From positions 31,582,411-31,646,410 of the forward strand of contig OX457026.1 in assembly GCA_949752745.1 (NCBI GenBank): 64,000 nt of DNA. Direction: 5' to 3'. The position numbers and the translations under genes are program-made. Positions within the stretch are counted from its first letter, which is position 1. Each line of letters starts with the position of its first letter. The notes beneath the pieces were generated by a model. It was not told the DNA's origin. It saw only the letters and a list, made by a program, of their open reading frames with translations, and ran no database searches. This stretch comes from Protula sp. h YS-2021 (Eukaryota > Annelida > Polychaeta > Sabellida > Serpulidae). Below, in pieces: positions 1 through 12,429 of this stretch.

Positions 1-922
1 GTCTTTTTAATTGACTTCTTTGTTACCAAATACGCAACTTTCAAAATACTGCTTGTTCCGGGATAAGCACTGGATCAAACATTTACTGCACGGAAGAAAA
101 GTAAATGGTTAAAATGTCATCGGGTTCTGAACAATTATAAAAAAAAAATGAATGGACAAAAGAGCGCATGCATGTTCTTTTTCTTCTCGTTTTTTATATT
201 TCTATGTTTATTTTATGTGCTACAGTGAAAATTACACCATGAATCTCTCCTTGCTCTTCATTTCTAGCTCTAACTCAATGGAACAAAGTGGTTCATTATT
301 AGTTAACTCAGCAAACAGCTTCTATAGAACGATACCTAAATGCAGCATTAAAAACAAATTACTATGACCCTTAAATAAAAGCTTATGTGGCAGTCATCAA
401 GTGTTTAATTTAGCGTTCCTGAATGTTTAGGTCTCGACTGGGGGCTGGAAACTTGACAGATGTTAGAATAAATTGACCATAAAGTGGATGACAGAAGTTA
501 TTTGTCTCCACAAACGCCACAGGAAACGTCGCTCACTCAAGTTAACACGACTCATATTTTGCCTTATTGGTCTGCTTTTGTTTCGCGGATGTATTTTTTT
601 TCGACGCCATTACATTTTCCCCGCTTTTCATTTTCCAGTTAATTTTTTTGCACTCACGCGTATAAGTAATCTGTCCGGTATGGCGTCAAAGAAATATGTA
701 ACAGCAAGCAAGATACTGTGGTTTTAAACCAGTGTCCAGGTTTTGGCGGCGCATCGGCCTGGTACATCCTGATGATTTGTGTGATTTGTGTAACCAGAAG
801 ACTTGGTCACAAGACATTCTCTCTGTTATTCTCTCACTTTCTTAATAAAATTTTTTGCACGCACAGAAACAGTTTTCGGGTATATTTAGAACTGCCAAGA
901 GAATGCGATGCTGGTAATAAAA
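1..922. other. No gene recognised
   Basis: Short open frames are present on both strands but none has a recognisable domain, splice context or family resemblance. The stretch reads as AT-rich intergenic or distal sequence downstream of SASS6. Confidence 0.5.
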
Positions 923-1491
923 CTAGAGGTGTATCCGATCGGAGCACGAATGCCCCGCCTGGCGGATAGTCAGTGACATAATCTTAGTTTGAGGGATGTG
1001 ATTCTTCTTGAAGAAAGAATGAATAAGCACGGACTTAGTGACGAGCACCTAAATGCAGTAAGATTGTTTAATTTCAAAGGCCAATTTTGACCGAAAAAAC
1101 GCCTCGTCGGACAAACGGACTACGTCCTGCACAACTTCCATATTTTAGAAACAATAATCTATAAACAAATAAATGACCAAACAAATATGTAGAGTGAGGT
1201 GCGATCCACAAAACTTAGTACATAAAATATCTAACTACAGTAAAAGTGCCTAAGTTCAAACCCCAATTCCGACCTAATAAACGGCTCGTCGGACAAAAGG
1301 ACGACGACCTGCACATCTTCAATATATTAGAAACAACATCCCAAAAACAAAAAAGTTTCCGGCCAAATAGCTACGCTACAGTGCGATCCACAAAACATGG
1401 TACCTAAAGTGTAAACGTACACAGACCAGACGGACGGACAGACGCACAAGTCAAACACTATATGCCCCGCTGACATTTGTCAGGCAGGGCA
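923..1491 (-). mobile_element. Helitron-like non-autonomous element (pearl-like)
   Basis: Read on the minus strand, the element starts near 1491 with a long hairpin (TGCCCTGCCTGACA pairing with TGTCAGCGGGGCA), followed by an ACGG/ACAG-type microsatellite near 1430-1445. Two diverged core units about 182 bp apart follow (the shared CGTCGGACAAA motif at about 1105 and 1287). It ends with a second copy of the GC-rich subterminal motif, a hairpin around the palindrome TCCGATCGGA, and CTAG at 923-926 followed by T on that strand. Subterminal inverted motif, hairpin plus CTAG and insertion next to A/T are known Helitron marks. Microsatellite plus ~160-bp core repeats is the layout of bivalve pearl elements. 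No protein is encoded. Confidence 0.65.
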
Positions 1492-2449
1492 TAAAAATTG
1501 GACTAAAGTCCTGTGAAACAACATCATCAAATTACACTTTTAAAAACAAAAATGACACTCAATCAGAGTAATAGATATGACATATGATCCGATCTTGGCT
1601 TCACAAAAATTGCGTTAAGGGATAGCCGAAAGGACTCGACTCCATGGGCGTTCGAGAATCAGATCTCAGAAAAGTATATGGGCGTCTATTCTGGGTAATA
1701 AACTAACTGTACTCCAACTTTTGTCGAAATGGCAAGAGAGTTTACAGAAATCGCTGCTGAAAGGACAGCACAAAACAAGATATCTCTACCAATGGGGCAG
1801 GCATATAATTCTGCACAGTGTGGGACATCATTTATGATTTGGTATGAAATAAATAGCTACACAACAATTTTCTATACCATTTTATTTCTATTTATGTATT
1901 TTAACTTACATGAACTAACTGTGAAAATGAAAATCCAATGAAAAACAATATACCAGCTGATATTCATAATAGAGCCTTTGTCCAGGAGAAGATAATATCC
2001 CGCTACTGTAACTACGTATGCATGAAAAATTCTGTAATCTATCGCTCCCCCCCCTCCCAAACCCTTCCGTCCCGGTTCTATACCGTTTTGGTTTGCTGTG
2101 AGTACCTTACGGTTCGGTTTTTGAACCAACGTCCTAAATTTCCACAGAAAAAAAAAAACAAAAAAAAAAACATGCCATTAATTTTTACAATTATATTTAC
2201 TTAACTTAATACACTCTGACAGAACTTTCTATCGATAGAAAAGCGTACAGCAGAGTATGGGGACGTTATGATACTTGTTGTCATACTTCCAATTTACTTT
2301 TAATTTATTATTACCATTAATATCAAGCAAAGTAGCGGTGCGTGGTTTTTACCCCCGAAGTTCGGCTCCGCGAATTGGTGTTCTGACGGTTACCTTGGAA
2401 ACTCTACTTGGCTCCTACACTCCTAAACTCCTAAATTCTAACAAACTAC
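1492..2449. other. Gene-poor stretch
   Basis: I see no supported gene. It contains a C run near 2046-2055, an A-rich run near 2151-2170, and unremarkable AT-rich sequence just beyond the 3' end of SASS6. Confidence 0.45.
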
Positions 2450-2455
2450 TTTAAT
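2450..2455 (-). promoter_or_regulatory. Possible SASS6 poly(A) signal (ATTAAA)
   Basis: The minus strand carries ATTAAA about 135 bases after the SASS6 stop codon. It is the common variant of the animal poly(A) hexamer. The motif is short and could be chance. Confidence 0.25.
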
Positions 2456-2588
2456 TTTTATCCGCGAAAAACTATACCGAATACTACTAAGGCACTACTG
2501 TAAGCACTATGGCTACTTTACAAACAGTAAATACGAAATTAATACACGCACATAAAAAAGAAAAAAATTCCTACGTACATGACGAACA

Positions 2589-4137
2589 TCACGTGACTTT
2601 ACCCTGCGTAGGGAAATATGCCGAGGCCAAAGGAGGCTGGGACTGTTTATTAGTCACGGACATGCCTGCGGTGTTCTGACTAGCCAGGAGTCCAGTGTTT
2701 CCATACGGCGCGTGACTACTCCCCGCCGTAGTGACATAGCTTGGAGGCGCGAGCTGGCCGGCGCTAGCCACACCGGAAGGTCTCTGAGACAAGATGGCGT
2801 CCTTGCTGAGCCGCGTCGGGTGCGTGGAGGACGGGGCGCTGGGAGGGTGGGCGGAGAAGTGAAGGGACGTCTGGGTGGGCGTCACGCTTCGGGGAGCTTC
2901 ACGCAGGGGTAGCTCATCCGTGCGTTGTAGGTATCGGTTATCTATCAACGGCTCGGCAGCACTGAAAAACATAATATTATATACTCAAAATATAACATAT
3001 ATAAATAAAAAAATTCTATGTAGCATGTAAAAATGTGAAACAGAAAAATGTTTCCCTTACTGGACAACCCCACCCAAAATACACGCCACCACGCAAACAC
3101 GTACACACAACTTGGTTTATTACACGTGCCACTGCCTTTCAAACATCTGACATGTATTTCTATCTGTTCGAAAAATATCTAGGGGTGTATTTTTCTCTCA
3201 CAACATGAACAGTTCAGCAACGATTAAAAAATTTAATTCAATTTACTTTCCAACCCCAAGTTAAAAAAAAATTACAACTGGAGCAATAACACGGAGCCTA
3301 CTGCCAACGTCCCTACACGCCACCCATGTTTTAAGGGCACAAAACGGCAGATTGAGAGAAAGTAATGAGTCCGCTCCAGCCAATTAAGGTCGAGCAAACA
3401 GCGGGGCGCCTCGGACTAAACTCTCTCCTATTCACTTACATGTTCTGTAATTGAAAAGTTGATGAGTCCATCATAAGGGAGAGGGGAAGGAGGGGAAAAT
3501 TGGATTAGAAAATTAATTTCAAAGTGAGCTTTGACAAAACTCTGTCTGAAGGAGTACACCTTTAGGGGCGCACCATGCACATGTGACGTCACGAGTGGGG
3601 GGAGGGGCTCCAGCAGTTTACAGGTCCCAGTCAGCAGTCTGCTTAAGATGGTACACATGTCTATGCAAACTTTTTCCCCTCGCATTGTGCAGTTTTCCTC
3701 ATGAATAGCAGACACAGAACTGATTTCTTTAAATAAGTCCTTTCTCATTTTCTGAAAAATACTACGACATATAAGCACCCCCCTCCCCTCTCCCTCTCCC
3801 CCCCCCCCACCCCCCTTACCCAAGACTACAGTATGTTTCACCTTGTTCTGGGTTTGGGCTGGTTGCTGGGATGAAGAGGCGACGACTGCGGACTTTGTTT
3901 CTCCTCCGCTATGGCTCCGATGGGACTACTTTTTGCCATGGGCACGGGCAAAGACGATCTGACGGTGATTTGGCCCGGGTGGTACTGCACGTACTGACCC
4001 CGCCCCGACACGCCCGAGGGGAGGGGCATCGAGCCATGAGCGTGGGGGCGGTGGTAACTTTGGGAGGGTGGCTCACTGCGTATAGAATTGGAAAGGCGTG
4101 AGGAGTGAGGTCCATAGCTCGGTGCGCTGTAATTATG
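2589..4137 (-). CDS. SASS6: SASS6 exons 14-15: disordered C-terminal tail
   Basis: The last two exons (4137-3842 and 2961-2589) encode about 223 residues rich in Ser, Pro, Gln, His and Thr, with no predicted structure. The frame is open throughout, and the junction is a phase-2 AG/T join that makes Ser. The SAS-6 tail is known to be poorly conserved and variable in length, so homology cannot be shown by eye. The assignment rests on phase, strand, order and composition. Both exons are GC-richer than the flanking introns, which favours real coding sequence. The stop codon TGA lies at 2589-2591. Confidence 0.78.
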
Positions 4138-7100
4138 CTGAAACAGAGAACGCAGGTCAATCATTCAATCTCACTGTTTAACTTTACGCTTGTAATTTAA
4201 CACTCTGGTATGCAAGACCCCTTACTGACCAAACTGCAATTCGGCTTCGTTAACTTGGACTCGTGTGCCATCCACATATCTGCCCAGTTTAAGCTTATAC
4301 AGATTATTACAGTGTAATTACGTAACTCCTACTGAACCATAACATGTCCAATGCCCGCGATCCACTGACTTGAAAGTATGTGTCTGAACCAATTCGATTA
4401 CTCGAATATTCGATACCTCGATCACTTAGTTTGGGCCCGAAACAGTTGGTGTTATCGAACAGCGGAGATCTAGAGTGGACCACGCATTCTACAGCGCACC
4501 CTTGCCTGAATGTTGCCCCGACGATTCTTACAGCAGGTATTTGCTTATTAATACAGAAATTTGAAGCGCACTATGCCCACTTAGCAGCAATTCGCAGAAC
4601 ACTATTACTGCTTTTATTTGCTGGGTGTCATGTCTGTTGCAGCGGACATTTACAGTATACCAAGATTTAAAAAAAAACGGAGATTTACAGCACAAAAGGT
4701 TTACTAAAATCTTCAACGTGACTCGCATCACTCATACAGCGAACATAAATTAAATCAACGTGTTTCGTCCTTAAAAACGACTACTTCAGGGCTAGAACAA
4801 TCATGAAACAATACGAACCTATTATTTTTACGTAGAACCACCGCTGTTTCGTTTTTAATCTGAAGTTTTTAAGAGTTTTTCCTCTATGCCCAAAGATCTT
4901 TCATCCATATATGACTTAAAGTCTGCTATTTTAATTCTATTTGAAGCACTCTGCCGTAAAAACCGACCTGTTTCGAAGTCATCACTAGAGACGCTCCAAT
5001 ATAATTAAGAAGACAGGAAACATGGCAATTTGAGAATGCAGCCTTTTCTGACTTTGGGGCCATCCGTTGAGTACGCACGCATGGCAGAGGGGCGGGGGCA
5101 GGGGATGAGTCAGAAGCTTTGAGTACGCTGTTACATTCAGTTTGGTGACGTTACACATTTTGCGTACAGTGGCGGGGAGGGGCTGAAAATTTCGATTTCT
5201 TTTTTTCAATAGTTTCGTGTTTAAAAAACAGTCACAACCGTGACTTCTACATGGCTTACATCAGCATCCTGTTTCATTAATTAGGCCGCTAAGTACCCGG
5301 TTACCAGTGTCTTTGAGATAGTGTTTCATTACCACATGGCAACGGTATCAAATATAACACACGAAGTGTCACATTACAGAATTCAATATACGGATTCATC
5401 TACGATGCTCTTCCACAGTTTCACGGTCCAGTCCCCCCCCCCCCCCCCCCCCCACTATCTCTTTCTTTCTTGCCTTCTTACTAGGCTTACCCAGGCGCAA
5501 TCAGAACATTGTGTGTGTGTGTGTGTGTGTGTGTATTGTTTTGATGACGCCCAGACGGCCACTTTAAGCAACAGAAAGGGCGACGCCGATGCATGATTTC
5601 CTTCCCATAACTGGACAAAATATAACATGCCTGAATAATCCGACCTGGTCTTCCTACAAAATGCAACCCGCCTTCAGAATCAGCCCATCCCTCCCCCCCC
5701 CCCCCCCAAACCTGACCTTCCTGCAAAATACAACCTTTCATAATAATCGGCTTTGGTCTTCCTACAAAATACAACCCGACTGAAGAACCCGCCCTGGTCT
5801 TCCTATAAAAAATCTCCCTGTGGGTTGGGGGTGGGGGGGGCAATCTTGAAAATACGCCTACTGCATTCTGTTCCGTGCATGGCGTAAGAGGCGACTAGTC
5901 GGAATTTCTTTCTTTCTGACTCCTCTTTTACTATTTCTTCATTCTTCCTTCTTTTTTTCCCACTTGTTCCTTTAGCAACTGCGTCCCAATATACCCATCA
6001 TAGTTGGTGAACGGGACATTAAACATCAAACTAATGTTACAAAAAAAACCACCCCCCCCCCCCCCTGAACAACACAACAGTGCTGGAAAAAAATTTCTTC
6101 TCTCAAATCCCAACTGATCAATAACGGACAGTGACTTTTGAGCAAGAACTGATTTCCACTCACCAGAGGCCGGGACGCTGAGCCAGTCGAGTTCATTTCA
6201 AATGCCCCCGCCCCATGGCCAGTTCTTGTCAACTGATTCTCTGTCACTTGCTTGTTCAGCCAGTTTATAACTGAAAAAATGAGACGAATTACAGACAAAA
6301 AAACACCTTGCATGGTAGGTTTATTTTACTTGTTTTAGAGCCGGGCAGTAGCTTTCCTGAAGTGGCAATCACAGACCTTCCCGGATTAAGTTTCAGGAAC
6401 GGTTACGTCGATTTCCACGGACGTTTCGACCACTTTTTCTTCTTCTTGTACCACATTTACCAAGGTTTCAATGTGGTTTTCTTGTATTAAACCCCTTATT
6501 GCTTTGAAACGCTGTTTGTCCGTAGCATTAAAAAATATCAATACTATGACAGGAAAAATTCATTAAGCGATTTGCCGATCAATTCACTTCAATTACTTTC
6601 CAGCCCCACCAAACTTGCTTTTAAATGAATTGACACGATGTGCCCCTTAACGGCATAACTTTCTGTGAAAAAAAAAATGCATTTCACTCACCAGCTCCAT
6701 TTAATTTAGAACTGAGTATCTCCCAGCATCCCCCCCCCCCCCCTCCGACATTTATTTTTATAAAAACTGACCATTTTCATTAGTCTTCAATAACTGCCGA
6801 CTTTCGTCCAGTTTTTGCATTGTGGTCTGAAGATTCTCATTTAATTTCTTTATCTAAAACAAATAAATAAATAAATAAAAAGTATCATCATAATGTATAT
6901 TTTGAGAAACATGGTTACCATTCACTGGTACGTGTTTTACTTATGTCTTTCTTCACTATATATTTTGTAGTTCGTTATTCTGAACTATGTGTCCAGTATG
7001 AATACTACCGGGAGGCGTTCATATGGAAAGAATTTTCAAGAAGACAACCAACACGACAGCACATGATTGGTTGACCCCGTTTCTATTTTTTTTTTCTTCT

Positions 7101-7707
7101 TTTTTTTTTTTTTTTTGGTGAACAAGACCACACTAGGTATTTTCTGTTACAAAATGAAGCGATTTTAGAGGATGCACTTAAAATTATTATTTGAAAAGCA
7201 TTATTTCTGTTTTTTTTTTTGTTTTTTTTTGTGCAGCACTGACCTCATCGTCTTTGTTGTGATTGGTTGATTTCATCTGTTCCAATTCCTTTCGTATTTC
7301 TTCCATTTCTTTGTTCTTTTCACCCAGTAACTTTTCTTGCTCAATATTTACTTGATCGCGCAACTTCAACTGTGGAAAAAAATTAGATGTATAAAACAGA
7401 ACAGTAATTCGTTTCAAAATATCAATAGATTTTTCTTGTAATTTTCAGACATGTAGTTTTCAGACATGTAGTTTTTAAACATATCGAAATAGGCGGAAAC
7501 TTGGCATTTTAAAATTTAAATCTCAAAGCAAGCGGAACGAGCAATAAGCCAAGTGAGGGTTCGGGGGCGTTGAAAGACCGTATAAGGCTCTGCAGTTCTA
7601 GATTTTCAGAGAAGCGATCTGAGTGATTTTAGCAAACGTTTACCACCTTCATTGGCAACACAATCGTACTTAATGCGGGAGAGACTCACTCGCAAGCACG
7701 CCTAAAG

Positions 7708-7786
<79 letters not shown>

Positions 7787-10700
7787 GTGTATGAAATAGC
7801 AAATGACAGTGATTGTCGTTACTGAGATATATTGGCAAAAATTATACACACCCGCCAAAAAAAAAAACAATGAGTTTGTTTTTTAAAAAGGATAAGAAAA
7901 AGATATGAAATTTTTCGAAGTCGCACAAAACCATATGAAAACGTGCATAAAAAAGAAAAGCATAAACCACACACCACATAAGCATGAGCTGACTTGTGAA
8001 ACGACCACTGACGAGCACGACTGTGGATGTTTTCTTACGGGAGCGCTCAAAGCGCGAGCGGAAGAAATTTAAATTGGCATACACACGTCAACCATTACAT
8101 GTGTAAAAATACATGAACTCAAGCTTCCTCCCTCCAGAAAAAAGTGAGAAATTTTTATTGTAAATTACACTGATCTCAGGGACCATAAATTTCGATCCGA
8201 AATTGACGGGGGAAAAATACGAAAGGAAAAAAAAAACACTGAAAATCTGAAATTCCCGTGTCTAGATCACCCCCCCCCCACCCTCCCCCCCCCCCCACAA
8301 AAAAAAAATAAAAATATTGACATACCTTAGAATGGTAAGTCTTGATATCGCCTTGGAATTTCTTAATGATTTCATTAGCTTTCATGAGTTCCTCGGACAT
8401 GGTTTTGATAGAGCTTTCAAGTTTGCCAATGTTACGTTTCTTTCTCTCTAAGTCCTCTTCTAACTTTCTCTAAAAACATCAAAAAGATGCAACGAATGAC
8501 ACAGCATATCGGGCTGACGTACAATAAGCGGAACTATACTATATTTGAGGGAAGAGGGGAGGTGTCATACACAATGTCGAACGCCAGGGGGAGGGGGTAG
8601 CAATAACACAACAGATTGATATGCTCATCCGTCCGCTGGTTCTTTGAACCAATGTTGATTAAAGTTGTTTTCAAATACAGAGCCCAAACTTTTAATTATT
8701 CTCACATACTCTCAACATTTTTTATGTATTTTATTTTTTATACTTTTTCGAAGAGTGGACAGAGATGAGACAGAGATTAAAAAAAATACCTTTTGCTCTT
8801 GTTCTGACGAATAGAGGTCTGTTGTTTTTCTTTTGACCTCCTCCTTATCTTGCACCTCCTGCTCCAGCACAGCCAATCGCGTCCTTAGCTGAGTTATCAC
8901 CTTATCTTGCTCGTGGTAATTGGAATCCAAGCCCGCGTTGTCTTTTCTCAAATTCTGTAATTCTTGCCTACAGCACATTCACATATTTATCTACGTCAAG
9001 TTGAAATAACATGGTATCTTCAAATTAAAAGCTTTACGTACAAATGTCCTTCCATACAAAGTCCATTACGTACAAATTCAGTACACAGTTTTAAAATGAA
9101 GATGAGGACCATTTGACGCCCGGAGAGAGGCGTGATCAGAGCGTCACCTGGCGTGATGGTGCTCCTCCTCTAACGTGCTTAACTTGGCCTTCAGCTCTCG
9201 GATGGTCGACTCAGATTTGTAGCGTCTGTCTGTCAGATCCTACAACATCACCAAAAGCACGGCGTTAACTCTCGCCGTTCTGTCATATCATACCTATAGT
9301 GTAGGTGCTATGGTCAATGAAGCACAATTTCATTAATTCTAATCAATCTTAAGCCAACAGAGATTACCTTTACATAGATAAGCAAATTGTATCGGGTCTA
9401 AAATCTTGTCCTCCTTACAGAGGAATGAATTTGAAGTATCTCGGGTTCTTATATAAACAAATTATTAACAGTCCTCTTCCCCGTAAGAACCCTTTAACAA
9501 CTTCCCAAGTTGTCCTCGTTTTTTCGGGGACTGCCATTGCACTTTCATGTCCAAACTCTTTCGTTTCACACGGATGTCCAAAATTACACAGAGCATCACT
9601 GACATCACTGAGAACTCCGCTAAAAAACAAACATTTGGTAATATCTTCCACCAGTCCCCTCGTCTATACAATTCTATCGCCAAATAAGCGGGTTATGTCT
9701 GACAGCGGACAGACGGACGACACAGCTAAGCCTTCTTATCAAGGGTTTAGACAGCGGCGCCAGAACAGCGCCAGAACAGCGCCTCGCCTCACCTTGTTGG
9801 CGGCCTCGAGTTCGTGGAGGCGTGTCTCGAGCTGTTTGACGAGAGCCGCGTGCGCCTGCTCCGCCTCGCGCCTCTCCCGCTCGTGGCGCTGCTGTTGGGC
9901 CGCTTGCGCCTGCACCAAAAGACCACAAACATGTGCGCATACGTCTCTTATGCATGACGAGTGAACACGTTCATGTTATATACAAGCACACTCTGTACTG
10001 GTAAAAGCTATACCCTCTCAAATTGTGCAATCGAAAATTCATAAATGGTTTTATATTCAGCCATTTCCAGCAAACACAAGTGTGTTCCATTTCAAAAACG
10101 TCGCTTCTTTTCTAACCATTTTCTTAATTATAGAGAAAAGTAAACACAAATCGTTAACATCTAAGTTCTTAATTCGTTAAATCGTTAACATCTAATGCTG
10201 CATCTTGGATCAAAACTGTATAGGATAGGAGTGGAATCCACATCAAGGCTTGTTGTTTATCTCCGTGATATTTAGTAAATTCAGTGCAGACTCTGCACCT
10301 ACCTGTAGTGCTTTCTCCTTTTCCGAGGTGAGTTCCCGTCTATGTTCGACCTCTTTGCTCGAGCTGTTCGTGTTCCATTCCGACTTGAGACTGTCCAGTT
10401 CTTGCGTTCTATTTGCCAGGGCCTCGCGTGTCTGGCGTAGCTGTGAGCTCAGTTCCGCTTCCGTCTGCTGCAGGCGACTCATTAACGTGGCATTTTGATC
10501 CTGGCGTTACAGAAAAAAAAATGGATGACTCACCACTACATCAGATCATTGCTAACAATTTAACCTCTCTTCTGTACTAAGCCGCAGTTTTTTTTTTCAA
10601 ATATTCCTTTCGATAAAAGAAAAAAAGAAAACCGGCGGATTTTAGTTCATAACGACAGTAAATTTGAGTAAAAAATCACTACCTTCAATACTTTAAGGCA

Positions 10701-12198
10701 ATGTGCTAGATATTTTTTGATGTCCGTGTCGGTGCCAGGCAGGAACTTGAGCGACAGGTGGGTGAGGTGCTTGAAGGCATTGGTTTCTACGACATTCAGG
10801 TTCGCAGTACAGCCGCTGCTGCTTCCGTTCGCCACCAAGTCCAATATGAATCTGTAACATAAAACATATGGGTACCGCATTCATGAAAGACAAGCGAAAA
10901 TTTAATCCATAAATGCAGACATAAACACCACAACATTCCCACAGTCGATTGAAGAAAACCTTGTTAAGTTTATTTAGATAAACTTAGATGAAATAAAACC
11001 CGAACAGCTTAGTTTTGACAGCAACGATTGCATGAACCCAGCTCTGAGAACAACGATGCCGTTCAAAAACAAACATTTTTGAACAAAACATTGATCATAT
11101 ATAATTTAACAAAAAAACAAAAAAAAAAAAAAAAACAGATGAAAAATTTCAAAACATATCACTTAATTTCGGTTTCTTTTTTAATTTATTATATTAAAGA
11201 CAGAGTAAGACACAAGTATGAAAATAAATTGCATACACTGTGATGATTTCTTCTGAAAATTACAAAGTTAACTAAGGGGACTTTCACAGTTTTCATCTGA
11301 TACTGCAACTTACTTTGGATTTTCTTTATCCTTCTCTTGTAAGCACAACTCTAGCAAATCGATGAATTTTTGTGGAAACGCACCAAAATCAACCAATAAT
11401 CCTTGTTGAGTTTTTAAACTGAAAACAAATACAGTGAAATGTTATAACGCAAAATATCAGATACAGAATCATTCTGCCAATGAAACTACATTCTTGGACT
11501 ATAATTAACAAGTTCAATAGCAAAGGCAAATAATTAAGGAAAACCACCAAAACTGGAACCGATTTCTTGTTTCTTTCTTCGGGAGGTTCCAGAACTTACC
11601 TCTGAAAATCTTCCTCCGACAGCTTCAATGTATAAAGAAAAAACAGATCATTTTCATCTGTTAACCGGATAACCAACTCCTGAAATCGAAAACACAACAG
11701 AAAAGTGAGATGTGCGCTAATACTTTCTCATTTTAAATTTCTAAATTTTAACAAAGAATTCTATTTAAAACGAGTTGTAACTAACACAATATCTTGTTTT
11801 GGCTTTTTTTAAGAAAAAAAAGTAAGTAAATGCTAAATAAGGCAAGTGAAGGCTGAATAACTACTAAAATCAAACCTTTCTATGAACTGGTGTCGGTGTG
11901 GTGTGCACTTCAACGGCAATGTAAATAGTTGTCTTTCTGAAATGAAGACGTCAAGAACTGGGGGTTGATATACTTTCAAGGAAAAGTGTTGCTCGGCAGG
12001 TATCTATCTTTTTTTAAATAAAATACCAATGCGAAAAATGTCTTGCGCATGTCCATTTAGAATATTTAGTGATACGAATTTTAAAAAGTTCAATCAACTT
12101 AACAGAACAGCTGGAGAGCCGACTCACCGATTTTCCCTATCTGAGAACTTCAGGGATATCGGTAGCCTCTTCGTAAATAGCTCATCAATCCCGGCCAT
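2589..12198 (-). CDS. SASS6: SAS-6, centriole cartwheel assembly protein (15 coding exons)
   Basis: SAS-6 dimers form the ninefold hub and spokes of the centriole cartwheel. The coding exons in transcript order are 12198-12128, 11936-11876, 11679-11600, 11418-11314, 10851-10683, 10500-10303, 9909-9793, 9239-9148, 8967-8790, 8469-8326, 7369-7244, 6853-6772, 6270-6164, 4137-3842 and 2961-2589. Every junction has GT/AG and every phase joins, giving 2199 nt (732 residues plus TGA). Human SAS-6 is 657 residues; the excess is mainly in the low-complexity tail. The start ATG at 12198 heads a sequence that aligns nearly one-to-one with human SAS-6. Introns hold much simple repeat and poly-C/poly-A sequence but no intact transposon that I recognise. 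A small exon missed between 6164 and 4137 cannot be excluded. Confidence 0.93.
4138..6163 (-). other. SASS6 intron 13 with simple repeats
   Basis: No exon is recognised here. The intron contains a C run near 5432-5452, a (GT)n tract near 5509-5534, and a short diverged tandem repeat at about 5640-5815 built on a CTTCCTACAAAATACAACC-like motif (four partial units). Further C runs lie near 5693-5707 and 6051-6065. Confidence 0.5.
6164..10500 (-). CDS. SASS6: SASS6 exons 6-13: coiled-coil rod
   Basis: Eight exons encode a long glutamate/lysine/glutamine-rich coiled coil with few prolines, the spoke of the cartwheel. Segments matching human SAS-6 include [10 protein letters not shown] (exon 6), LHELEAANK followed by [20 protein letters not shown] (exons 7-8), VAVLEQE-like [12 protein letters not shown] (exon 9), [16 protein letters not shown] (exon 10), QEKLLGEK (exon 11), [21 protein letters not shown] (exons 11-12 side) and [12 protein letters not shown] (exon 13). 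Exons 6, 7, 10 and 11 are whole-codon units (66, 39, 48 and 42 codons), so their skipping would keep the frame. The GC-rich exon 7 (9793-9909) stands out from the AT-rich surroundings. Confidence 0.92.
7709..7783. repeat. (AT)n microsatellite
   Basis: A pure alternating AT tract of about 75 bases lies in the SASS6 intron between exons 10 and 11. Confidence 0.95.
10683..12198 (-). CDS. SASS6: SASS6 exons 1-5: N-terminal head domain
   Basis: The first five exons encode residues 1-162, the globular head. They include the PISA region (from about residue 40, [15 protein letters not shown], through [19 protein letters not shown] and [12 protein letters not shown]). They also include the segment [21 protein letters not shown] at about residues 125-145. 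Phe132 matches human Phe131, the residue that fills the partner pocket in head-to-head assembly, so oligomerisation should be intact. The residues of exon 5 just before it ([10 protein letters not shown]) replace a differently composed loop in human. Phases across these exons are 2, 0, 2, 2 and 0. Confidence 0.92.
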
Positions 12199-12246
12199 TA
12201 TTACTTGTTACCTGTTGCAAAATAAATTTAATAGTTCAACAGTCCA

Positions 12247-12423
12247 ACATTTGTACCTCTGAGGGGATCTATCTGTTATGTATAAACACTGAGCGGGATA
12301 GGTATTTTTAAAAGTAGTTCCCCCTAACTGAGTATTACGTTCGCGGAATCCTCAGTGGAGTAAAAGGGTATTACGCACGACAGACCGAACCGCCTTAGAG
12401 GTTGGCTGGTAGACAACAACGAC
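12247..12423 (+). repeat. SINE-like dispersed repeat, copy 1
   Basis: The segment begins near GTACCTCTGAG, runs through GATCTATCTGTTATG and GAGCGG, and ends with CAGACCGAACCGCC...AGAGGTTGGCTG followed by ACAACAACGA. The same order of motifs recurs at 15672-15838, and the end portion recurs at 45066-45130, all on the plus strand. I see no convincing tRNA A or B box, so the class is unknown. It lies just upstream of the SASS6 start codon and may overlap its 5' untranslated or promoter region. Confidence 0.55.
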
Positions 12424-12429
12424 CAGAAA

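Noticed and set aside
2712..2912. Arg/Gly-rich frame on the plus strand (and 3871-4101, 10250-10498)
   Set aside because: Antisense shadows of SASS6 exons, whose strand and phase are fixed by homology and splice sites.
5432..5452. Long C or G runs here and near 3800, 6051, 8272, 14098 and 55520
   Set aside because: Simple homopolymers with no sign of function; lengths may also be unreliable in sequencing.
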